Source: Henricia sp. BOLD:AAB3569 (taxonomy: Eukaryota > Echinodermata > Asteroidea > Spinulosida > Echinasteridae). Taken from it: a DNA stretch of 64,000 bases. The stretch covers positions 186,001 through 250,000 of the forward strand of contig JBBELK010000396.1 of NCBI GenBank assembly GCA_037783545.1, read 5' to 3'. Positions 12,138-20,892 of the stretch are shown here, piece by piece (within the stretch, counting starts at the first letter, position 1; each line of letters begins with the position of its first letter). A model generated the notes under the pieces. That model saw only the letters and a program-made list of their open reading frames with translations. It was not told where the DNA came from and searched no databases. The position numbers were made by a program, and so were the translations under genes.

Positions 12138-12367
12138 TATATGCAGCACGATGTGGCAGAGGGTATGCGACCCCCTACCATTGTTCCCCCATTGTGTCTC
12201 AAACATCCAAGGAATTCCTTTCAGTTTTTAGGGGAGTTGGTGTGTTAACAGAAGGGAATTAAGGGAGTGTTAATATAAGGGGAGCTCGGAAAGGGGTTTG
12301 GGGTGGGGGAAGGGGTTGGGGGTGGTGGAAGGGTGAGATCCGTTTGTCACATATTGTGCTGGATATA
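12138..12367. mobile_element. CAGCACGATGTGGCA-family MITE, copy 1
   Basis: The left end TATATGCAGCACGATGTGGC matches the inverted right end (GTCACATATTGTGCTGGATATA). Interior blocks such as TTGTGTCTCAAACATCCAAG match the copy at 43347-43571 in the opposite orientation. In that second copy a 9-bp target duplication is visible. Confidence 0.75.
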
Positions 12368-13210
12368 GTGTGGGGTTGAGACTACCGAAGTGAATACGTC
12401 ATCTTTTGTTAGTTGCCTAGGCAATGGCTCTACACTAAAAATCACTGAACCGTGTTCCTGTGCTTTTGAAATGGTAATTTTTCCAACGGTCACGGTGTTC
12501 GACCCCTAGCTCGGGATTAAGTGTTAACAGCTAAAGTTTGTTTTTATGTACACGTTTTTAAGCAATTGCTAATCTAGGAAGCTTTTGTTTGGAGAAAATT
12601 AGTTCTTGCTTTTATTATTACTTCTTGGAAACCAATGATTCTTCAAAAGTGCCCATTGCACTGTCGCTCGCAAGCGTGAGGAAACCCATGAGAAGACGAT
12701 GAATTAGAAACGGCCAGAGACACCGGAGAATCCCCTTGCTCTTCACAGGGGGAGGGGTGGGGTGGGGGTGGGGGGTGGGGAGAGAACAAACAAATCACTT
12801 TTATTGAAAACCAGTCAAGTACGTGTGAGCAATTTATTATTTTAGCTTTTTTTTTAGCCATGCATAGTTTTTCTAACAATACACTGATTCTTTTAGCATC
12901 AATATTAATGACGTTCATAAATACATGTACATGTAGGCCTATTAAGGTATTAAAATGTTATCATTTGAGCACTGCTTGATCTACAATTATTATACAAAAG
13001 CCGTTTAGAAACATCTATAATAAGGTCCAATTGTGCAAATATTTATACCATTTAACATTTTATTGGGCTATTTAATACAGCTTTTGGCCTGTGGGTCAAT
13101 CTCATAAACTGTTTAGCAGAAAAATGCTTCATGCAAAATCTGTTTGCTTTGTAATAAAAATAGGTTATAATAGTCAAAATCTTATGTGATGTCTGTGTAT
13201 TACAATGGTA
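12368..13210. other. Non-coding, low-complexity tracts
   Basis: G-rich and GT-rich tracts around 12295-12340 and 12740-12785; otherwise AT-rich sequence. No conserved frame or terminal repeats are seen. Confidence 0.5.
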
Positions 13211-13363
13211 TAGACCGTATCGAATAGCTGCCATCTTGTAGGGCAGTTTCTTTGTTCCTTGAGGACATGCATGGCTAGGCTGCACATGTTGTGCTTACAT
13301 TGTTGACAATTTAAATATCAAAAGCTTCCCCACAAGATGGCAGTTATTGACCAATACGATCTA
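13211..13363. mobile_element. Small MITE, TAGACCGTATCG family, copy 1
   Basis: About 150 bp with imperfect terminal inverted repeats (TAGACCGTATCGAATAGCTG). It shares the central GGCAGTTTCTTTGTTCCTTG and AGGACATGCATGG blocks with the copy at 28431-28580. Confidence 0.8.
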
Positions 13364-13487
13364 TTCTTGCTAAGAACACAAGTTGACAAACAATTTGTAC
13401 TATTAACACATTTTTATAAAGCAAACAAATTTTTCTGCAAAACAGCTTTAAGAAATTGGCTCCTGGTCTTGGGTAACACCTATTTAA

Positions 13488-14140
13488 AACGAGATACTAT
13501 TATAAATCTCCTCGATGTTGTGGACCTCTCCTTTCTCAAATAAGTTCTTGAGGTTTCGAGCAGCGCCTGTCTTGATACCTGGATCTTCATCGCACTTCCC
13601 TTCTTTCACGACGTCGTCTCGTTGGATCGGAGTGCTTTCAGACACTCCTCCATCCGCACCATCGCCCCCTTCATCATAATCCTCCAATTTTTTAGGTGTC
13701 ATCTCCATCTTCTCCTTTGATTTCTCCTCAATGTTCGACACATTTCCTTTCTCAAATCTGGCTTTCAGGGACCGAGCTCCCCCGTGGATATAAACGAATC
13801 CTCCACTTTTTCTGAGGACTTTACCACGTCATCCCGTACCACCGGAGTGCTTTCAGAAACCTCCCTTATCAAAGTTCCCTGAATCATACTCCTCAATATC
13901 GATAACCGGCTTCACCGGGGTGACATCGATGTTGCTGACTTTTCCTTTCTCAAAACGATCCTTCAACGATCGGATCCCTCCAGACGATGTCTTCACCTCC
14001 TCTCCCTGAACATCGGACCGAACCACATCCTCATTCCTGACCGGAGTGCTCTCCTCAACCGGACCGTAACTCGCCTCTACTTCCGACTCTTTACCTAACA
14101 CAAACGCCGACCTACCTCGTAGGCTACCTTCGCCTTGGTC
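13488..14140 (-). pseudogene. Remnant of a repeat protein with LKxxFEKG motifs
   Basis: Three tandem units of about 70 residues can be read. Each has an ESTPxxRDDVV-like segment, then GG(I/A)RSLKxRFEKGxVSNI, then an acidic stretch ending near E(D/E)YDxG. The motif copies lie near 13970-13928, 13780-13727 and 13565-13513. The units are not in one frame: at least two indels separate them, around 13780-13855, and the last unit ends in a stop after EEIYNSISF. High Asp/Glu/Ser content suggests an intrinsically disordered cytoplasmic protein. I do not recognise the family. The spacing of about 210 bp implies internal duplication. Exons of a live gene with short introns cannot be excluded. Confidence 0.5.
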
Positions 14141-14347
14141 AACAACAAAGGATGCACGGATGAAGCGCAGTCTTTCTCCCGAGTTACATGAATGGAGACC
14201 TGTGACCCAGAAAAAGCAACCATTGTGCCAGTCCAACGGAGTTCGTCCACAATAGAGCTGTCAACCGCAAAGCCAAGTGTTCCACTTAACAATCGCTTTT
14301 GCCCCCAGCAACTTAGACTTGATGTCAAGTCTGTAACTAGACCGGTG

Positions 14348-14520
14348 TATATGGCCGAGCGGTCTAGTGCGTCGAACTTAAGTTCATGTGCTAGTACTAG
14401 AATGTAGGTTCGATTCCTGTGCCCTTGAGCAAGGCACTCAACCACACTTGCTCCCATTCCTGTAATTGGCGGTTCCCCGCTGTTGGATGTGGTATATAAA
14501 TCAATGACAATATTTTAAAA
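14348..14520 (+). mobile_element. tRNA-derived SINE
   Basis: The tRNA-like head has an A-box-like TGGCCGAGCGG and a B box GGTTCGATTCC. The body is GCCCTTGAGCAAGGCACTCA, and an A-rich tail follows. The head looks like a class II (Leu/Ser-type) tRNA. The body resembles other SINE fragments in this window (46378, 45146). Confidence 0.85.
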
Positions 14521-14663
14521 AAATAAGTAAACGGCAGCAGCGTAGTAAACGGCAGCAGTTGCGTGTGGGGATTACAGGCGTCAGGCAGACTAAATACGAC
14601 TGTCTAGAGACTTGACCTCAAGGCTACTAGCAACTGAGCTTTTTAATGACGAAGAAGAACCCA

Positions 14664-15676
14664 CATAACAGCCGAAGAGGTCATTGACCGATATTTCAAT
14701 GAGCTGGCGCTGAATAATTCAAGTCCTCCTAACGCCACCATAACTGACCAACTTAAGGAATATAGAAGATGCCAACAATAACAATTCGAGTCCCATGTCA
14801 ACACCCTAATTATCATTGGTGACTCGATGATAAAGAAAATAAAGGCAAACCGTCCGAGTAAAAACCAAAAGGTTGTTGTACCCCGGTGCCAAGGTTGAAG
14901 ACATCGCAGCCAAACAAACAGATTTGACCTAGCCTTTATTAAGGCCTCACTGCTGGGGCGGCGAGTCGAGCGCCAGAACGAGAGCGCCACCATGCGACGA
15001 GGACGGAACGAACAGCTTCAGCTGTGAGGCCTTTACGGACTGGGAATAATTATTTATTAATGTATATACAGCTCCTGTTACATTATTCATCCATGCGTTG
15101 TTGTGCTGCGAATGTATGTTTGTGTAAAGCGCGCGCGCGTGATTACAAACCGGCGCGCGCGAACATGATTGGCTCGCATTGTTAGCTATTCAACGCAACA
15201 CGCCCACTGTGTCATATACGATAATGAGCATTCTGCTACCTCTCAGGTAGCAAAATTCCCAGTCCGTAAAGGCCTCACAGCTGAAGCTGTTCGTTCCGTC
15301 CTCGTCGCATGGTGGCGCTCTCATTCTGGCGCTCGACTCGCCGCCCCAGCGGGGAGGCCTTAATAAAGGCTAGATTTGACCAAGAAGCACACTCCAAAGA
15401 ACATCATCTTGAATGTCGGCATTAATAACAGTGAAGACAGTCCAGTAACCATTAGTGGCTAAAATCAAGAATCAAGAATCGCCAACTTTACAATATTGTC
15501 AACTTTTTTCATCGAAAGTATGCATCACGTGACCATAACACAAACATCGAGACCTCAAACCGGGAGTTGGAACGTATATTGCAGTACAATCTGGATGGGG
15601 TTTCATTAATAATTACAATATCGGCTCTCGTCATATTTCCTCCGATGGAGTTCATCTCGATAAAGATTATTCATAA
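14664..15676 (+). pseudogene. SGNH-hydrolase (esterase-like) ORF, as in ORF1 of some non-LTR elements; interrupted
   Basis: Reading begins ITAEEVIDRYFNELALNNSS and passes one stop near 14779. Block I is LIIIGDSMIKKIK, with the catalytic Ser. A 1-base shift at about 14880 gives PGAKVEDIAAKQTDLT. After the foldback insertion it resumes as KKHTPKNIILNVGINNSEDS (block III, G-x-N), then DHNTNIETSNRELERILQYN and NLDGVS. After another 1-base shift comes block V, RHISSDGVHLDKDYS, then a stop. SGNH hydrolase folds of this kind occur in ORF1 proteins of CR1/L2-type retrotransposons and some other mobile elements. Whether it belonged to the LINE pieces at 17.3-22.4 kb is not shown. It is dead: stops, frameshifts and an insertion. 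Confidence 0.7.
14930..15372. mobile_element. 443-bp foldback MITE with a 9-bp target duplication
   Basis: The ends TAGCCTTTATTAAGG and complement have GC-rich arms of about 115 bp around an AT- and CG-rich loop. A perfect 9-bp repeat GATTTGACC flanks it at 14921-14929 and 15373-15381. Removing it restores the SGNH frame (…QTDLT-KKHTP…). The TSD length fits a Mutator-like origin. Its sequence is unrelated to the foldback at 8739. The loop carries CGCGCG runs near 15130-15160. Confidence 0.92.
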
Positions 15677-15755
15677 ATACCTTGGACAGTTTACGCATCC
15701 CTATTATTAATAGGGATGCGTAAACTGTCCAAGGTATTTATGAATAATCTTTATC
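15659..15755. repeat. Perfect inverted repeat, 47-bp arms, 3-base loop
   Basis: GATAAAGATTATTCATAAAT and the following 27 bases are mirrored exactly across ATT at 15706-15708. The left arm starts inside the last codons of the SGNH-like frame (…DKDYS stop), so the right arm is an inverted duplicate of the end of that ORF and its 3' flank. Confidence 0.97.
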
Positions 15756-15772
15756 TTTAAGCTCATGCCAAT

Positions 15773-15964
15773 GACGTCATTTTGGGAGTAAACAATGCCG
15801 CGTCGTTGTGGAAGCAATGTGCGTGCGCGTTGTGTGTGTCCATAGCGCGCTATGATGAGGCTCTCATTGGTGAACTAAACCGCGCTACGCCTATCAGAGA
15901 CACACACAACGCGCACGCACATTGCTTCCACAATGACTCAGCATTATTTGACTCCCAAAATGGC
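15773..15964. mobile_element. Foldback MITE-like repeat
   Basis: The left arm has CATTTTGGGAGT, GTTGTGGAAGCAATGTGCGT and GCGCGTTGTGTGTGTC. It is mirrored at 15899-15964 by GACACACACAACGCGCACGC, ACATTGCTTCCACAA and ACTCCCAAAATGG. No target duplication is read. Confidence 0.75.
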
Positions 15965-16384
15965 ATATTCGCACGTGTTCGAAAGGGGTCAATAGGCCGT
16001 ATTCCTGAACGCGTGAGGACGCTGTCAAGTGGTCCGCGTCCATCGCGCGTTATGTTCGAACACAAAAAACGCTACGCGCGCACGCCTTTCAAACGTTTTT
16101 TTTTGAATGGAAATCTGTGCGCGCGCCACAGGCCTGCGCGCTCCGCGTACGTGACTTTTCCCCACGTACGTACGTATGCCACGGACGTATATATAATTTA
16201 TAGCACGATTATGATACGCACGCAGGACGAGTTTGTGCATTTTCACACATGTCGCGGTGTTTATACGCACGTTTCAATAGGCACTGCAAAATGGCCGCTT
16301 GGCTTCACGCACGACCACGGTAAAGCATGTGCATTGCGAGTCCAGAAATTATATATACGTCCGTGGTTGCAATGCACTGCCAAG
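15965..16384. other. CG-rich non-coding stretch with short inverted repeats
   Basis: It contains many CGCG/ACGTACG words. A block CCACGGACGTATATATAATT (near 16180) recurs inverted near 16345-16365. A long open frame crosses this area, but its composition and lack of any family motif argue against a gene. Confidence 0.5.
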
Positions 16385-16525
16385 CGTCCTGATTGGTCCA
16401 GCAGAGGCGACAAGATTTCTGTCGCTTGTCCCACCGCGAAATGGGGCCTTTTTCAACAGGGCCACTGTACGCAGGAGTTAGGGAGTGCGTTAAAGGGGCA
16501 CTGTTGCAAGAGGATGACATACATG
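16385..16525. repeat. Interspersed repeat shared with 40315-40455
   Basis: About 140 bp is nearly identical to the copy in UBA5 intron 1. Shared blocks include GATTGGTCCAGCAGAGGCGA, CAAGATTTCTGTCGCT and GCGTTAAAGGGGCACTGTTG. Confidence 0.9.
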
Positions 16526-17262
16526 TTCCTTATTTTCACCTCCTATTGAGTTGCGCGAAACGATCAAGATGGTTTGCAATAACATTTAGAGATGATCCTG
16601 CATTTTTTTAGAAGCTTCTGGCTGCAGCACACACATTCCACCAGTCTGTGTATATCGACATTAGAGAAGTCCTAGTCGAAAGTGACAAATTCTAAAATTA
16701 ACCTTTTTTTCGTAGGACTTTTTAATCTCACCCTTTTAGTCAAAGCTGATGAAACTCACTCAATAAAATTTGTCAAGCCTTGTTTGCATGATGTGAAATG
16801 TTGGTTAAAATCCGTTGGAAAATGACGTAAGGCAAAACAAAATTATGTTCGGTCTCTGGTCCGCGCGCGCGCGCGTCGAATATAGCACGCGCGTCAATCC
16901 TAACACCCCGCCCCTCCCCCCTTAGGCAGCTAAAACTACTTTTTGGTACTGCACTAAAAGTAGTAATTTTAAACGTGTAGTTATTTTTGTTTTTTATTCA
17001 CACTGTACAGTCACTTGATCGAACTTTCTCAACGGCGGCTATAGTTCCTATGCGACACACCAAGGACAGAGAATGATTTGTGACTGTGATTATTAGAGCG
17101 TGTCTGAGCTAAGCTGAACACTGAAATATGCCACTTATTTCCGTGTCTATTGTTTGTGGAGTGAAAACTCCCAGACCGTTCGGTGTCATGTGACGATCAA
17201 GTTTACTAAAAAGCAAAATTAAATAGTAAACAAAAAACATCTGGTCTGTACAATCCAAAATT
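16526..17262. other. Non-coding; possible 5' region of the downstream LINE
   Basis: Contains a CGCGCGCGCGCG run near 16862 and otherwise AT-rich sequence. The last few hundred bases could be the 5' UTR of the retrotransposon that opens at 17263, but no boundary or target duplication is visible. Confidence 0.4.
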
Positions 17263-18268
17263 ATGCCTATCAGGTATTATGCCAATTCGGATGCAACATT
17301 CAACCTATCTGGAGATGTTGAAACCAATCCTGGTCCACCCCTTCTTAGTCATTCATCACATCCTTCAGGAAACAACTCCCATCATGAAACAGAAACAACT
17401 TTGAGCATTTATCACCAAAATGTGAGAAGCCTAAAGAATAAGTTAGACTGCCTCCACAGCAACCTACTCAGTAATCTCTATCCACTCGGAAACTACAGAA
17501 TATTCGGTTTGACAGAAACTTGGTTGTCACCTGACATCACTGATGCAGAAGTCACATTACCTGGTTACACAATATTTCGCAAGGACAGATTGAATAGGAG
17601 AGGAGGAGGAGTTCTAATGGGCTGTCACAACTCACTGCAGTGCCGCAGGAGAACAGACTTTGAACAGGATGATCTTGAACTCATCTGGGTTGAGGTAAAG
17701 ACACGGAAAAGAGAGCGATGTCTACTAGGCACTTTCTACCAACCTCCCAACAGTGGAAGACAACCACTGGCGGATCTTGGGGACTGTTTAACGAACGCTT
17801 CTCGGGAATATAGTAACATTTGTCTCATGGGTGATTTTAACCTCCCGGCCCTCCAATGGAATGTCACCACCAGTACACCGGACCCCAAAACACCCATCGA
17901 TGAGATATTTGTGGATGCAGTAATGAGCGCTCACAGTTTACGCCAACTCAATTTCAACACTACTAGAGGTGAACACATTCTTGATCTTGCACTCTGCTCT
18001 GCAGAGATGAAAGCAACTTGCCAAGTTGGAGACGATGTCTTCTCCTCAGATCACAGTGCACTCAGCATCACCATCACCATACCGCCCATACTTAATAACG
18101 TTAAATCAAACAGAATGACCTACAGAGGACCTTGGAGTGCATTCCATGGTGCTTACTGGAGGCAACATCGGACTGCCATGAAGCTGGCTTCACTCTTTCA
18201 CGACTTCCTTGATGCTGCCATCACAGATGTCGTGCCAAGAGTTAGACCACGCCGTCCCACACCACCGT
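17263..18268 (+). pseudogene. Non-LTR retrotransposon (CR1/L2/Jockey-type) endonuclease ORF with an N-terminal 2A-like motif
   Basis: An open frame with an apurinic-type endonuclease domain. The expected residues are present: N53 in YHQNVRSL, E85 in LTETWLS, Y159 in GTFYQPP, D191/N193 in GDFNLP, D241 in HILDLAL and D263/H264 in SSDHSAL. In its family this enzyme nicks target DNA to prime reverse transcription. Residues 13-25 form a 2A-like sequence ending DVETNPGP. The retroelement sequence stops near residue 335 (RRPTPP). The remaining residues to the stop at 18324 come from unrelated sequence, so reverse transcriptase is not fused here. A decayed RT follows 2.6 kb downstream on the same strand. 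The endonuclease part itself is intact. Confidence 0.88.
17299..17337 (+). other. 2A-like ribosome-skipping motif
   Basis: Encodes FNLSGDVETNPGP. It matches the D(V/I)ExNPGP consensus at every conserved position. In 2A peptides the ribosome fails to form the bond between Gly and the final Pro, here codons 24 and 25 (P25 = 17335-17337). 2A-like sequences are known at the N-termini of some non-LTR retrotransposon ORFs in sea urchin and other marine invertebrates. Activity here is inferred from the motif. Confidence 0.85.
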
Positions 18269-18768
18269 TAGGTCAGTCGGAATTTCGTCGTCCGTGTAGG
18301 ACTTTAATACTTAACCAGACCTAAACAAGTCGAGTCCTTATTTATTGTTGAAAGTAGAAATCGATGTTAAAAAGAAATGTTGAGGGTCCTTTTCGCGTTT
18401 TTGTCGGTTTTTGACGCTGGAACTACTTTGTTTTTCCCGGATACACAACGAGTGCGTCGCCATTAAACAGGAAACCGATTGTTACTTCGCGACAGACCAT
18501 ACCATTATTTGTGGGATGTGTGGTTTATGAAAATTGAAGCACATTTGTCAATGTATACATTATGCAACCATCAGAATTGTAGCTCATAACATTTAAAATG
18601 TTTTAACATGATGCTGTAGTAGAATATATTCTTCTAGTTTCAAAATTTAAATCGTTGATGTGTTTATTTTTCTTGTGCATTTCCTGCTATAAAATCGACC
18701 ACTCTGATGATTGGCCTTAAGTCTGGGATCCAGGCCTGTGAAATATAAATATACGGCATTTTAACGTC

Positions 18769-18903
18769 ATGTCAGAGAGCCAGACTGAAATGTCCTTTTC
18801 GTGTATGGCGCGGCGCCGGCCGGCCAGCAACAATCATGATTTTCATCGATGGATCGCGAAAGATTGCTGTGTATATGAGCAACAAATTACTCGTAAAAAT
18901 AAA
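18769..18903 (+). CDS. Possible first coding exon, unknown protein
   Basis: ATG at 18769 opens 45 codons (MSESQTEMSFSCMARRRPAS…QITRKNK), followed at once by a strong donor GTAAGTAATG. A TATAAATATA sequence lies about 28 bases upstream. No downstream exon can be joined in frame with confidence, and no family is recognised. Confidence 0.2.
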
Positions 18904-20619
18904 GTAAGTAATGAAGGTAACAATAGTATAGTAAGCTTTATGTTGCTAGCGGTCCGTGTTTGCTAATTCGTGGTTTAAGTGGCATAAATTCACAACTGAA
19001 AAACACACTCCAGGCACCAGCGCAGTGTACACGGTAGTGAACAAGTGACAGCGACAGTCGTCCCGTTTTAAGACATCTCGACCTGTCACGGTCGAAAAAT
19101 TCGGAGAGAATTTGGTGGTTGATCATGGGAAAACTATCATGCACGTTCGCGAGTTGAAACTCCATGCACTAAGTCTATAGAGCATGACAACAAAAATCCT
19201 AAATGTTTTCAAAGAAAAACTTGATATTTTCTTATCGTGTTTCCAAACCAAATTTTACACTTTCTGGGGCATTTATGATCATGACATTGTTACTTTTATT
19301 AGGAAGAATTAGTGGCGAACATGTACGGTATTTATACCGTTCATCATGTCTTACGATCACGACCTTTTGCACAAAACATATGAGACTAAGTGTTTCCTCA
19401 CAAACATTTTTTTTTTCTAACTCAAAAATGTGGGTATCTCCATCAAATTTGCACTTACCATTGCTTGAGTCATTTCAAAAAAAGAAAAACATTCTGATCA
19501 ACTTCTCAACCCTCAGTGCCATTTATTATTAATGTTAACTTTTTATTCATTTTTCAGTTTAACAGTGAAGGGGACAAGGCACCAACTACCAGGTGCATTA
19601 GGGGTCAGGAAGTGAAGATTTCACTTACCTGAACAGTGATTGGATCAAAACTGTCAAGGAGCGAAGACTTCAGATGCAGCACATATTGTCCACACCTGTA
19701 CCTACATTTGAGGCTCGAGGATAAACAGGATGACATCGCCGGTGAACCCAATACAAACGTATGAGCAATTAAGCATCAAATGTCAACCAGGTATTCATCA
19801 AGTGATCTACAATTGTATTACACTTGTTTTAACGTCTAAAATCGTTTTAACGTCTGTATTCTAAGCATCGATTTTGAAGAATGTAGATATGGATATTAAA
19901 CAATGTTTTTAAAATTCTGTTAATTGTTTTTTTTTCCTATATCATTCTCCCGAAGAGGTGTATTTGGCATTTGGAAGAGAGCAGCCAACCCATGTCCACT
20001 CATTCCTAATAGGAGATGGACCCGCGAAGGTGAAAGTCGTTCCCAAATGGCATGATGGTGATACCCACCAGCAGCAACTTCAAGACATTATTTACGTGAC
20101 TGGAAAACGTTTAAAATTAGGAACAGCAGCATTACATAAGTGTTCTGTAATAATAAGGATATCTTACCAGATGTTCAGCCAGCCTGTCTAGACTCTATAT
20201 GCCACCCGTCCACATTGACAGAATTGTAGCTCATAACATTTAAAATGTTTTAACATTATGCTGTAGTAGAATATATTCTTCTAGGTTCAGGAAGTGAAGA
20301 TTTCACTTACCTGAACAGTGATTGGATCAAAACTGTCAAGGAGCGAAGACTTCAGATGCAGCACATATTGTCCACACCTGTACCTACATTTGAGGCTCGA
20401 GGATAAACAGGATGACATCGCCGGTGAACCCAATATAAACGTATGAGCAAGCATCAAATGTCAACCAGGTATTCATCAAGTGATCTACAATTGTATTACA
20501 CTTGTTTTAACGTCTAAAATCGTTTTAACGTTTGTATTCTAAGCATCGATTTTGAAGAATGTAGATATGGATATTAAACAATGTTTTTAAAATTCTGTTA
20601 ATTGTTTTTTTTCCCTAGA

Positions 20620-20869
20620 TCATTCTCCCGAAGAGGTGTATTTGGCATTTGGAAGAGAGCAGCCAACCCATGTCCACTCATTCCTAATAGGAGATGGACC
20701 CGCGAAGGTGAAAGTCGTTCCCAAATGGCATGATGGTGATACCCACCAGCAGCAACTTCAAGACATTATTTACGTGACTGGAAAACTTTTAAAATTAGGA
20801 ACAGCAGCATTACATAAGTGTTCTGTAATAATAAGGATATCTTACCAGATGTTCAGCCAGCCTGTCTAG
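20620..20869 (+). CDS. Exon-like open segment in the second duplicate, unknown protein
   Basis: After a good acceptor (TTTTTTTTCCCTAG) the frame reads HSPEEVYLAFGREQPTHVHS, then FLIGDGPAKVKVVPKWHDGD, then THQQQLQDIIYVTGKLLKLG, and stops at 20869. The first duplicate (19958-20191) encodes nearly the same peptide but lacks the AG acceptor. It resembles real coding sequence in composition, but I cannot assign a family. It may be a decayed exon. Confidence 0.25.
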
Positions 20870-20892
20870 ACTCTATATGCCACCCGTCCACA

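Larger units (their letters stand above)
18269..20892. other. Sequence of unknown origin separating the two LINE pieces
   Basis: It carries the direct duplication described separately and several exon-like pieces, but no transposon termini or known domains. It could be an insertion into the LINE, or unrelated DNA between two different LINE fragments. Confidence 0.5.

Noticed and set aside
15782..16549. 255-codon open frame in CG-rich sequence
   Set aside because: It crosses a foldback repeat and an interspersed repeat shared with intron 1 of UBA5. The opposite strand is open too, with no domain motif.
18638..19604. Segment missing from the second duplicate as a spliced-out intron
   Set aside because: It does not begin with GT or end with AG at the breakpoints, so a simple deletion fits better than retroposition.
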